Shown piece by piece: positions 1-10,012 of a stretch of 64,000 nucleotides of DNA (position 1 is the stretch's first letter; every line of letters starts with the position of its first letter). Source of the stretch: Cydia pomonella (Eukaryota > Arthropoda > Insecta > Lepidoptera > Tortricidae); the NCBI RefSeq assembly GCF_033807575.1, contig NC_084729.1, positions 744,001-808,000 on the forward strand, read 5' to 3'. Position numbers and translations under genes: made by a program. The notes beneath the pieces were generated by a model. The model searched no databases, was not told the origin of the DNA, and saw nothing but the letters and a program-made list of their open reading frames with translations.

Positions 1-69
1 TTACATAGGCAACTAATCATCGGGAGTTCTAACAAACCCAAACATTGGTGACACCTATTCGACTCGACT

Positions 70-632
70 TACAAGGAAAGGTATCCAACTGTCCGGTACC
101 GATTTGATTTATATTTATATATGTTATAGAGTAGTCTAAAATAACGGACACGTATTTTTTTTTAGCTGCCCAAACTCAACCTATTGGGAGAAAGTGTTAA
201 TGGCTGGTTTGAGTATATGTTTGAAAGCAACAAAAAATAATGGGCTCGTGTTTTGTTATATCGGCTAAAACTCATTTTTTCCTAAAAAAAAAGACATTCG
301 AAGTTTTATAATATCTTATCGCTAAAGTTACACATAAAGACGGGTGTTTTTTAGGAAAACTTTTAAGCCGATATAACAAAACTCGTGTACATTATTTTTT
401 CCTGTTCTCAAACATATACTCAAACAAGCCATTAACTAGCAAGTTGCTTGAGCATCACTTTCTATAGGAGTTAGAAGATTTAGTAACTTTTTAGTACTTT
501 GGAGGACAATTTCTCCCAATAGGTTGAGTTTGGGCAGCTAAAAAAAATACGTGTCTGTTATTTTAGACTACTCTATAACATATATAAATATAAATCAAAT
601 CGGAACCGGACAGTTGGGTACCTTTCCTTGTT
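70..632. mobile_element. Foldback (long palindromic) MITE-like element
   Basis: The left arm (about 71-300) and right arm (about 345-631) are imperfect reverse complements through almost their whole length. The outer ends carry acaaggaaaggtaYccaactg and the inner parts share a block around 'gccgatataacaaaactcgtg', leaving a short central spacer near 300-345. No coding frame is present, so it is a non-autonomous foldback or MITE. The DNA right of it (about 634-655) contains 'gtgtccataactgg', a motif also found in the zinc-finger satellite, so it may have landed in a decayed edge of that array. Confidence 0.75.
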
Positions 633-993
633 AGTGTCCATAACTGGAGTTTGTCAATGTCCGTCAGGAGTGTTTTTTTAAAAGTGAAAACTCCTTTAGC
701 GGCGCTGTGCACTTTTTGTGATGGGGAAAAATGTTAAACTCGCGACAGGTCACGTGACCGACAGATTCGTCAGATTGAAAATTCGTAAGACGGACACGTG
801 ACCTGATCGAAAAACTGTTACAATGTCATTGAAGCCATACTTATAATTAAAGCAATTCGTGCAAAATTATTCCCTAACCATTCCAAAATATCAAAAATGC
901 ACAACGTTAATATTCAAGTTTTCACTTCTGCCGGCACTCCCGGAGTGCAACCCGTTGTTTTTTTTATTGAACACAATGCTTGCAGCTGCAATT

Positions 994-1091
994 TCGCGGT
1001 TTCGGGGTCGGTCTCATAGTAAAAGTTGCTCAGTATAAGCCCAAAACCTCCCTGGCAACGGGAATGCACGTATTTTTTGGCTACCTTGTAT
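994..1091 (+). mobile_element. Terminal fragment of a TA-flanked MITE family
   Basis: About 100 bp matching the terminal region of the element at 22770-23419 (shared block 'cctccctggcaacgggaatg' followed by 'attttttgg'). It ends with the same terminal ccttgtata. Only one end is present; a SINE follows directly. Confidence 0.6.
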
Positions 1092-1126
1092 ATTGTTGTC
1101 TAAGTACGCAAAACACAAGCCTTATT

Positions 1127-1712
1127 GACGACCGCTCTGGCCTAGTGGGTAGTGACCCTGCCTATGAAGCCGATGGTCCCGGGTTCAAATCCTGGTAAGG
1201 GCATTTATTTGTGTGATGAGCATGGATATTTGTTCCTGAGACATGTATTTAAGTATTTATAAATATTTATATATTATATATATCGTTGTCTAAGTACCCT
1301 CAACACAAGCCTTAGGGGGCGTCCATTAATCGCGTCATACGTTTTTGGCTTGTTTTAGACCCCCCCCTCCCCCATGGTGATCTTTGGTGATATTTTCAGG
1401 ACCCCCCCCCCATCCAATATGACGTGTATTTTTTTCGATAACTAAAGAACAGTTTTCTAACAAATGAACCTAAGTACACGTGTTTTGACAGTTTGGTTAA
1501 TTGAAGGGCGGAAAACTATTATTTTTATTTTATTGACTATAATACAGTATAGCACAGATGAAAAAAAAAATACACGTGATACGTGTCCATACCCCCCCGA
1601 CCCCTGTGGTGATCATTGGTGATTTTTTGCTGACCCCCTCCCCCCCCTATACAATATGACGCGATTAATGGACGCCCCCTTATTATTATTAAGCTTACTG
1701 TGGGACTTGTTT
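1127..1712 (+). mobile_element. tRNA-derived SINE, split by a Harbinger-like MITE
   Basis: The tRNA-like head has box A (ggcctagtgggtag, about 1139-1152) and box B (gggttcaaatcc, 1181-1192). The body has 'gatgagcatggatatttgtt' and a tail ending in 'caacacaagcctta'. The tail resumes at 1680 ('ttattaagcttactgtggg') after a 365-bp insertion. A short tail piece of another copy lies directly upstream (1097-1125). Other copies are at 18930-19177, 21236-21473, 29400-29551 and 38076-38325, all on the minus strand. It has tRNA promoter boxes but is not a functional tRNA gene. Confidence 0.85.
1315..1679. mobile_element. PIF/Harbinger-like MITE with TTA target duplication
   Basis: Terminal inverted repeats of about 25 bp begin GGGGGCGTCCATTAATCGCG. 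They are flanked by TTA on both sides (1312-1314 and 1680-1682). A 3-bp TWA duplication is the hallmark of PIF/Harbinger. The interior is 365 bp with C-runs and no ORF. Removing it plus one TTA restores the SINE tail, which dates this insertion as later than the SINE. Confidence 0.82.
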
Positions 1713-1746
1713 ATTTATTTTATCACAGATTTCTGTCACTTAAAGT

Positions 1747-1850
1747 CAATAACTAGTATTTGTGTCCATTACCGTGTGTTACCTTATAATGAACGCTGCA
1801 CTGGTAGGGGGTGTCCATAACTGGTATGTGTCCATCACTGGGTGTTATCT
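1747..1850 (-). repeat. Degenerate edge units of the zinc-finger satellite
   Basis: Two decayed, internally deleted units. The first is 'ataactagtatttgtgtccat' followed by 'gtgttaccttataatg'; the second begins 'gcactggtagggggtgtcc'. They mark the left limit of the 108-bp array. The last unit is split at its gtgttaYcttat motif by a retrotransposon fragment. Confidence 0.75.
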
Positions 1851-1851
1851 T

Positions 1852-2214
1852 ATCTTCTAATTTCCGGGGGCCCTTGCAGATACACTTCGACCCATAGGGA
1901 TGTTTTGTGTAGTTGCCCCCTAAGGAAAGACCCATTAGCTACTCAAGAGCCTTTTTGACCATTTCCATGTGTCGGATGGTGGAGCTTATGGGTAGCCTTT
2001 TGAATTCCTTTGGTTCCAGATAGCCTGCTCCAAAGTCCTTCATTCTTTGTCTGGCGAGGGCGTGACATTCACACATTAGGTGTGTTACTGTCTCTTCCTC
2101 TTCACCACACATTCGACAATCGGTGTTGTCAGAGTGTCCCATCCTGGCCAAAACCCCTTTGACCCCATAATGGCCCGTAAACACCCCTGTTATAATTTGG
2201 ATTTGGTGGATCAC
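1852..2214 (-). mobile_element. 3' end of a non-LTR retrotransposon (R1/Jockey-type ORF2 C-terminus)
   Basis: The minus strand encodes the last ~90 residues of an ORF2-like protein (1939-2214). It has the post-RNase-H segment 'HYGVKGVLARMGH' and the cysteine/histidine motif C-R-M-C ... T-H-L-M-C-E-C typical of the C-termini of these elements. Its 3' UTR runs to about 1852. The sequence tcactgggtgttaYctta occurs on both sides (about 1828-1846 and 2209-2226), as expected for a target-site duplication of satellite sequence. The copy is 5'-truncated. Confidence 0.75.
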
Positions 2215-2578
2215 TGGGTGTTACCTTATAATGCACCTCGCGGATGTGTCGGTACAGACTGGAGTACCAGCCGAATGCGCCGCACTGGTAGGGGGTGTCC
2301 ATAACTGGTATGTGTCCATCACTGGGTGTTACCTTATAATGCACCTCGCGGATGTGTCGGTACAGACTGGAGTACCAGCCGAATGCGCCGCACTGGTAGG
2401 GGGTGTCCATAACTGGTATGTGTCCATCACTGGGTGTTACCTTATAATGCACCTCGCGGATGTGTCGGTACAGACTGGAGTACCAGCCGAATGCGCCGCA
2501 CTGGTAGGGGGTGTCCATAACTGGTATGTGTCCATCACTGGGTGTTACCTTATAATGCACCTCGCGGATGTGTCGGTA
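2211..2578 (-). repeat. 108-bp zinc-finger-derived satellite, left block
   Basis: About 3.4 units of exactly 108 bp (finger motif starts at 2266, 2374 and 2482). Each unit on the minus strand contains the second half of finger 8 of the ZAD gene (FGWYSSLYRHIREVHYK), then the splice donor AAG|gtaaca and the start of the following intron. The block is interrupted at 2578 by the giant pogo-like element and resumes in phase at 13294. Confidence 0.93.
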
Positions 2579-2694
2579 AGGTGCGTTCGGGTAATCCCGG
2601 ACATCGGGTATGATCGTATTATTTGATTGTACCCTTATTTTGTGGACTTTTTTAAATGCTGGCAACCCCACGTGATGCGCCATTTTATTCTGCT

Positions 2695-2816
2695 CCCCTC
2701 TTCAGTCCGCACTGGTCGCTCCGACCGACGAGTCGCGTGTTATGTGCCGCGAAGTAAAATGCTAGAAGAAATCGTGTGTCCGAAAATACACTCCGCTAGT
2801 GTTTTGGCATTATTTG
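2695..2816 (+). promoter_or_regulatory. Putative promoter and first exon of the pogo-like element
   Basis: About 120 bp inside the left terminus a GC-richer island carries an arthropod initiator-like TCAGT (2702-2706). An ATG at 2759 opens 19 codons and runs into a near-consensus splice donor, TTTG|gtaagt, at 2816/2817. The island looks like a 5' exon whose intron could reach the acceptor at 8457. The phase does not fit a direct join (58 nt from the ATG), so either this ATG is an upstream ORF or further exons intervene. Inferred, with no transcript evidence. Confidence 0.45.
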
Positions 2817-3399
2817 GTAAGTAGTTGCGTTTATTGTTTCTTTTACATAGTACATATTAGTTTTATTAAATTTGTGATATATCTGTATAATTGAAATTGG
2901 GCTATGTAACAGACTGACATCTACATTTATTTATTTACTCTCTTAGAAATTATTGAATTTGTTTGGAGTGAATTTCGCGCATAATATTCGCACTTGTAAT
3001 GTGACAGTGGCATCCGGTGACATCTGGCGGTGAATGACTAAACTAGCAGGTAGTTTACTCATGATAATATTGCATAGTACAATATTTGTTTATAATATAT
3101 TTTTCAATATAAATTCTTAAGTAATGTTTATTGAATAATCGATTAAACACAATAAACTACTTCGTAAGCTTTTAATTTATTTATGTTATCTTTAGAGATG
3201 CCATCTGTTGTAAGGCAGATCAATCTAAATACGCGGGAATAAAAGTGACCAATCATAGACGAGGATAGTAAATATTATCCAATCAAAACTCTGCATTCTG
3301 GTTGGGCTTAGGAGTAGGATTAACATGGCGGTTGAGGGGTTCTCATGGGGGAACGAGGTTATTTAAGGAACTGCAAAGTGGATTCGTGATCTTTTGCCT

Positions 3400-3866
3400 T
3401 CAGCAGAGCGTCGAGTCAAGAAGGAATCCTGTGAGTGTTAGGTTGTAAGAAAGCCATGTGTCTAAGCTTGTTTGCAGATACGTCTATTAGCGGCCATCTT
3501 CAGGAGATATGAAAAAGAACAGCGACTGCAATGGACGACGCGCGGGTCGTGTTGACTTGAACCATGGTTGTGAAGAACTGCGTGAGCCTACCACGGGCAG
3601 CTGCCGAAAGGGCTACATTTCACGAGCATCGGGTCGTAAAGGTTCTTAAATTGTCACTGTGAGTGGCAAATCATAAGAAAACCGTGTATTAGAGCTTGTT
3701 CGCAGATACGAGTATAAGCTGCCACCTTCGTTGGAAGCTTAGCGTGTGGATACGGCCAACATGGGCGGGAAGCTGTAGGAGCTTCATCCGGACCATGGGC
3801 GTGTTGAAAAACACAAAACCATCATGGGTCAGCTGCCAAACAACTGTGTTACGATGCGGTAATTTC
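3400..3866 (+). other. Duplicated exon-like islands in the pogo leader
   Basis: Two adjacent units of about 220 bp (about 3437-3657 and 3658-3866) start alike: tgtgagtg, then a short intron-like stretch ending 'agcttgttYgcag', then atacg. The match fades afterwards. They look like a tandem copy of a small intron plus exon. A TATA-like ttatttaag and an initiator-like ttcag occur just upstream (3358-3410). The second unit ends at a plausible donor (gcg|gtaatt near 3858). No long frame crosses them; they may be untranslated exons. Confidence 0.4.
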
Positions 3867-4683
3867 ATATACCTACTTAATTATTTGCATATCATTTTAT
3901 ATCTTGAGGAAACCTAAAATACATATTTCGTTCATTCATAGGCTCCAATGTTTGCTTAATATCAGTAGGATTGTAGGCTTGGTTGATACCAACGAGTTGC
4001 CCATAAATAAAATCATTATTTCTATATATGAATAGCGGGTAGGTTGAATAGATCGCGTTGGGTACCCTTCATTGTGGAACGAGATGACGATTCTTGTGCT
4101 CTGTGAATGCAAGTCGGATTCTTGTACGAGAGTGTTATTTTAACTACGACGGCAAAATGTATTGAGATATTTAATTTCATTTGTTCAGTGAATTTCTAAA
4201 TCATGTATATGCTTTTTAAATATAATCAATTTTGAAGATAGGTAAATCAGTGTTCGTGTGTAATATGATTATAGGGTAGGTAGATGCATTCAATTACGAT
4301 AAGTACTTGATTTGAGTTGTGAAATCATTAGCAAATAAATGAATGTGTGTTTAGTAGTAAACGAGCGCGTTTATTATTGTGGATTAACCGTTTACGAAAA
4401 GAAGTGGAACGTATGTATTTTCCATGTTTTAATTCAATGGCAAGGGTGGAATGTGTCTCGATTTAGATATAGATGGCATAAGTAGATGTGTTCAATTAGG
4501 TTGATAAATAACTTTAGTTGTGTTACACTCGGCGGTCATTTCTTTATCGTTTTATGTAGGTTTAGCCGTCAATATCAGTCATTATTACCATATATAGTAT
4601 AACACGTAAAGTCAACGAACGTTGTAGGTAGTTTAATTCATGAAATGTTTTAACATATATTTAAAATTATTTATTTCTGAATT

Positions 4684-5700
4684 CTCGGTTCATGTACGAG
4701 GAATATCGAGTCCTGTCAGCGGATCCTAAGGGCGCCTGCTTCGTGTCCCGCCATCAATTCCTGGGGTGTTCTGCCTTCGAGAGCTTCTACGCTTCAAATC
4801 AAGATGCAGACTTCGCAGATGTGGGCGAAGGCGAAGATTCACTCCGGTGCAAGCTAGTAGACACGGTGCGTTGGTTCTGATTTATATGTTATCTCAATCT
4901 TGACCTGACATATCTATATATCACATACTTTCATGTTTCAGTGTCAGTGAATTACAGCACTTTGATTGAAAATGTAGGTTGATAGGTTGAGTGTATTAAT
5001 TATGATGTAATACGCAGCTACATAATTCACCTTTTACAATACTACAAAAATAATTGGTTGTGTAATTATTTGTGCGCGCGTATATAGGTATACGGCCACG
5101 TTTGTTTAATTAGTAACCAAGTTCATAAACTAGATTGATATAATTGTTTGGTGAATGAGTCTTACAAAATACTTATTTATTTAGAATGTTATACAAATGG
5201 CTAATGACGTAATATTATGTCGCAATACATTATAGGTTTTATTCAATGACTTCTTACAGTAGCTTAATTACCGTGGCTACTGTTATAGGTATTCTGTACG
5301 TCACTAAGTTTAGATCCTTTGACTTCCACTATTATAGTTTGATTATCATAATTGAAATGATTCTTCCTTTGAATGCCTAGTTGTCTTTATTCATATAGAT
5401 ACTTAGCTTCATATATTCCGTAGGGCGTAAATGTTTAACTCGATTAGAATATTAAGCACTATTTTTGTCTCAATTTCCGGTTCACGGTGGTTGCGGAGCG
5501 AGTCTTGTTCCATCAGCGGCTTTCGAGTGTCTCGGTGTCTCCGAGCATCCTCGTCGGTACCTGATCAACCCCACTGCCACGGGCGCCCAGATGCAAGACC
5601 TATCTTCTACATGAAGAGGCTGGCTGCACTACGCCGCATCTGTATCTCACGCCTGCACATTGTATCCAGTGCGCCGTCCATTTGCGTGGAATGAGAATTG
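4684..5700 (+). other. Two further GC-rich exon-like islands in the pogo leader
   Basis: The islands at about 4684-4870 and 5460-5700 stand out from AT-rich surroundings. Their first ~50 bp are related (cggttca ... gagtc.tgt ... cagcgg). The first ends at a donor-like acacg|gtgcgt. Short open frames of about 60-87 codons exist but match nothing I recognise. The rest of 5700-8450 is AT-rich and without recognisable genes, apart from the repeat at 7878-8107. Confidence 0.35.
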
Positions 5701-7877
5701 ATCCTGCCTTGCCTTGTCTTCTCATCATGATGTGAGAGCATCGAAGCCCCATCAAGCAGATCTTAATACCTAGCGGTGACGTAACCTTTCAATAAATTAT
5801 ACAAAAGGTTTTAATTTCATAGTCTAGTCATTATAGGAGTATACAAGCGGTTTAAATAATATTCACGATTCCTAACTGCTTACTTATTTGTAGGTAGATA
5901 ACTGGTGCCTATTTGATACTTATTTTATGATCATGATTCCGTTTTATAGGTACATACCTAAGTATATTACGTATGTTGAAATGTTATTGTGGGTGTATAT
6001 ATTTTGATCATTTGGTATATAGTTTGATCTGTATTTGCCAATGTATTATACCTGCCCTAATTTATTTGTCATATTGAATCAAATCATATGACTAGAATGT
6101 GGTTATTACATTTTGGATTATGTCCAATTGAGAGGATATTATATATATTTACTAATCAATTGTAGTTGTTGAAACCTGTCACAGTGGTTTTATAAGTGGC
6201 TGTTTTAACAATGCGGTTTTTAGTTATATTTGGGATTGTCGTTGCATTTGATTGATCCCAGTTATGACTAAAGGTATCAAATCCTAAACCGACTGGCTTT
6301 TAATTTAATTAACAGTTGTACTCTTTGCGAGATGTCGCATATGATAATTTAGTAAAATGGCTGATCTCATGATATTAGGGGCAACGCTTATATCATTGTC
6401 TTGTATATTTTCGTTCTTGGTCACTCATGTCATTTATTTACTATTATCCCGGTTTCAGTACTTGATAGTCTGAACCTTACGTGTAATATTCCATTAGGCT
6501 ACATGCCTCAGGTACTGCAGACGGTGCAAGGTCCAAGTGACTTACCTATGGAAACATTTCACGTGGGATTTGCGGCTTGACATATTAGGGAGTTGTCCAT
6601 AGAGCGGCGTATGCATGATAATTTTATGAGATCCAAAAGGTTGCCTTATAGTTGACTGCAACCAGCTATTTTACAGTATACTAATTAAAGTAATATAGTT
6701 GTGAGAAGCCAGACTTCACCCGGTCGATCTTTATAACACATTTATGAATACGTTATCAATACGTCAATTACAACATAAGTGCTAACATATCTTTATTTAT
6801 ATCTGAGCATATTAGTAAACCTTATATATTATTAATAGAACTTGCTACAACTTCTTGTTTCATAATTTTCTTTATCTTAAAGTAGGAATATTTTGATCTC
6901 CTGGTGTATCCCACAATGGCATTTTATAGGAAGAAGGTAGGGTTTATTATAGTAGTCTTGTAAATAGTATTCAATAATTTTGATAGGATTTTAATAATTT
7001 CCTATTGGTTCAATGCACTTAAAATAGTGTTTCATTTTATTGACATGGTTTATATTCGTCTTTCTTTAAGAACGGATATGTTTTGTGCTTGTTGGAACAT
7101 ATTTCAGATTTTATTTTATCATGTAACATGTCTCACACCTCAGAGAGCTTGGGTTGTTATTTATCATGATGTTGGTCTATATTTACCACTAAATGATCAC
7201 GCCATACCTAATTTAAATGAGGTTTTAATTTGTCTTTATCTGTGACATATTTTGTTATGTTTGTATACAGGTTAAATTGGGCAGTCAGGTTTTTGTTCCG
7301 TCTTGTTTTCCTGACTTAGGTATTTGGCCCTAGCAATCAAGGCGGTATATCCGAATGGGTCCTAATCAGACTTCATTGGATATAGAGCTCATAAATTATT
7401 GAATCATACTCAATCAATTTTAATGCAATAAATCAAATTTATTAGCATTTAATACCTTGTTTATTTTATACTTCATCCCCTATAGCCTAGACCCTTATTT
7501 ACTAAATTTCTGTATTACTTTCCAAAGGTTTCAATAGAGTTGAGGAAAGTAACAGTATTTCAGCTTACAAAGCTTTTGTAGTAGAGTTTAGTCAGGCTAA
7601 GACGTTACAGCTACGGCTACTGTAGGCTGAGATCCGGTCTTACCCGAGGTAGTGAAAGATCGGATGAAAATTATTTGATCTGAAACTGTCAGGTATTCCC
7701 AAACTTTGAATCTACACGGATTATAAGGAAGCTCAATTATGATGTTGATTATTGTGTTATAGTCTGATCATGGAGTCAGGATCAGGATAGTGGAACTTCT
7801 CAATGGTTTTCGTATACCTTTTGAGTGTGGGCTTGGAATTTTATTGCTTTTTGTTCTTAAGCTTAAAAATGTATATT

Positions 7878-8107
7878 TACAGTACATATGGGGCTACTTT
7901 ATAGCACTAGTGCGAGAAGTAGCATATTACGTTACTGTGTCGAACATTTAAAGGGCCATATGTACTGTAAAACGTTGTACGATACATGTGCGAATAGGTA
8001 ATTCGCAACTCGTGTCGATTTAAAACACTCCCTTCGGTCGTGTTTTAATTTATCGCCACTCGTTTCGAATTTCCTATTTTTCGCACTTGTATCGTAATGT
8101 ACTATTT
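7878..8107. mobile_element. ~235-bp dispersed MITE-like repeat (copy 1, nested in the giant element)
   Basis: The ends resemble each other as imperfect inverted repeats (acagtacatatgg / tagtacattacg). The core contains 'gtgcgaataggtaattcgca' and 'ctcccttcggtcgtgtttta'. Highly similar reverse-oriented copies lie at 20830-21066 and 29684-29915. No coding frame. Confidence 0.7.
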
Positions 8108-8446
8108 TATATAAAGAAAAGATTTAGTTCCAAATTATAAGAATAGATGGCGCTGTCATTATTTGGCCGATATGATTTTGGTTTTATGAGATTTCATTTT
8201 GCGTTTCGGAGTTTGAAAGCCTATCCGTGAAAATTAATGTTGGTACGGGCAGTTCACCCGACTGCCCTAACATGAGCGTCTTTCTCTAGGTACAAGATTC
8301 CACCAACACTAAACAAGAGTATAACTGCGTTATGCATAATTCCTTCTACACTTTATTCTTAAAGATTCACTATAAAAATAAAGAAAGCAAAACCATTTAT
8401 ATAAACCATAAACATTAAACTTGGATTTCAGAAATATTTTTTATAA

Positions 8447-8467
8447 TTGTGTTACAGATTCATCATG
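8447..8467 (+). promoter_or_regulatory. Splice acceptor deciding the transposase start
   Basis: A pyrimidine/T-rich tract ends in gtgttacag|attcatcATG. The acceptor AG (8456-8457) lies 7 nt before the ATG at 8465. This favours initiation at 8465 in a spliced mRNA. The in-frame ATG at 8447 would lie inside the intron. Confidence 0.65.
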
Positions 8468-10012
8468 CCTACGAAATACATTAGAAGTTCACAGCGAGCT
8501 TCATATTCTGAACAAGATTTGAAGACGGCTGTTGAAAGAGTGAGAAGGAAAGAGCTCACTAATGCCGAAGCATCTCGATTATATGGAATACCTACTTCCA
8601 CACTCGATGACAGGGTGAAACAAAGGACGGGCCAAATAAGTGATAGCCTTGGTCGACCAACAAGTATACCGCCTGAAATGGAGAAATCATTGGCAGATTG
8701 TCTTCGCACTATAGAGAAATGGGGTTGGGGGTTGTCGCGATCAGAAGTGTTAGATTTGGTTCAGCAATTTGTAAAGAAGAATGGATTAAATACACCATTT
8801 CGCGACGACAGACCGGGTAAAGATTGGTTCATTGGGTTTCGTAAACGGCACGGCTTATCGATTAAGAAAGCACAGCCGGTGGAATACCTACGTAAAAAAA
8901 TGACGGACCCTTTTGTGATCAATGAGTATTTTTCACTACTGGGAGACACTTTAACAAAATTGAAACTTGATGACCCCCGGAGAATTTGGAATATAGACGA
9001 AACGGCTGTCTGTTTAGATCCGACCAGAACTAAAGTAGTTGGTGGAGTAGGAGCACCCTGTGTGAGGACAACGGCCGGCAGCGGCAGGGAAAATATTACC
9101 GTTTTGGCAGCCGTCAATGCAGCCGGTGAAAAATTAAATCCGCTCGTAATATACAAAGGCAAGAATATGTACGAACAGTGGATGTCAAAGCCTAATCCAG
9201 AGCATGATTTTGAACTTGCTTATGCGGCAACTAAAAGAGGGTGGATCGAAACTGAAGCCTTCTACAATTATATGTCGACAGTAATGATTCCAAATATGGG
9301 CGAAGAAAGACCAGCAGTGCTTCTAATATATGATGGCCACACTACACACCTTGATGTAAAAGTAGTAGCACTGGCAGCAGAAAATGATATCACAATTTTA
9401 AAACTGCCTGCACACACATCTAACTTGTTGCAGCCACTGGACTTGTCAGTTTTTAAATCCTTTAAAAACAAGTGGGATATGAAGCTTGTAGAATGGCAAC
9501 GTCAGAATGTAGGCCTGAAATTTAAAAAACAAGAATTCGCTGGCCTATTTGCAGATACTTGGCACCAAACGACACCAAGTGTAATACAGAGTGGATTTAA
9601 AAAAGGAGGTATCTACCCTTTTAACCCAACAGTGATCCCAAAGGAAAAATTTGACCCAGCTGCTTTCAAAAGATGGGAAAAGCAGGTATCCAAGACAAGT
9701 GTGAAACCTCTTACTGAATTATGCCTTGCTGTTATAAACAAATGTATAACTGATATATCTCCTGATTCAAACAATCGAAATATCAGCGACCGGCCCACCG
9801 TTTCGTTTGAGCAACTGCTTTTAGAAAAAGTTACACAGCAACCTCGAACCGATGCGAATAAGAACTTACACAAACTGAAACGCGTAGCTAAAGGCGCAGA
9901 AGTTATAACAAATACGTTTTTGGAACAACAAAAAGTAACAGAAATGAGTAACGACAAAGAAACAGTCATATCAAGAAAAAAGATAACTGCAAAAAAAAAA
10001 AGGAAAATGTGA
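8465..10012 (+). CDS. Pogo/Tigger-like DDE transposase
   Basis: 515 residues from ATG 8465. Order of domains: a Psq-type helix-turn-helix at about 15-52 (YSEQDLKTAVERV ... TLDDRV); a CENP-B/Tc5-type second DNA-binding helix-turn-helix at about 62-145; then a DDE_1 catalytic core. The core has D178 (WNIDET), D290 (LLIYDGHTTH) and D326 (LLQPLD), that is DD35D spacing, so all three metal-binding acids are present. After the core the sequence becomes Lys-rich. Such enzymes cut at terminal inverted repeats and insert into TA, which agrees with the ends of the enclosing element. The frame stops at 10010-10012, just after an 11-A run (9991-10001). The +1-shifted frame stays open for about 390 more codons, so this copy probably carries a one-base slip. 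I am sure of the family, less of activity. Confidence 0.92.
   Translation: MPTKYIRSSQRASYSEQDLKTAVERVRRKELTNAEASRLYGIPTSTLDDRVKQRTGQISDSLGRPTSIPPEMEKSLADCLRTIEKWGWGLSRSEVLDLVQQFVKKNGLNTPFRDDRPGKDWFIGFRKRHGLSIKKAQPVEYLRKKMTDPFVINEYFSLLGDTLTKLKLDDPRRIWNIDETAVCLDPTRTKVVGGVGAPCVRTTAGSGRENITVLAAVNAAGEKLNPLVIYKGKNMYEQWMSKPNPEHDFELAYAATKRGWIETEAFYNYMSTVMIPNMGEERPAVLLIYDGHTTHLDVKVVALAAENDITILKLPAHTSNLLQPLDLSVFKSFKNKWDMKLVEWQRQNVGLKFKKQEFAGLFADTWHQTTPSVIQSGFKKGGIYPFNPTVIPKEKFDPAAFKRWEKQVSKTSVKPLTELCLAVINKCITDISPDSNNRNISDRPTVSFEQLLLEKVTQQPRTDANKNLHKLKRVAKGAEVITNTFLEQQKVTEMSNDKETVISRKKITAKKKRKM

Noticed and set aside
1128..1200. tRNA-like sequences with A and B boxes (also at 21400, 32110, 38270 and 49350)
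   Set aside because: They are heads of SINEs with attached bodies; cloverleaf pairing is incomplete and copies are dispersed.
8452..9969. Minus-strand frames opposite the transposase
   Set aside because: They overlap the transposase, whose DDE motifs are clear; no domain can be read in them.
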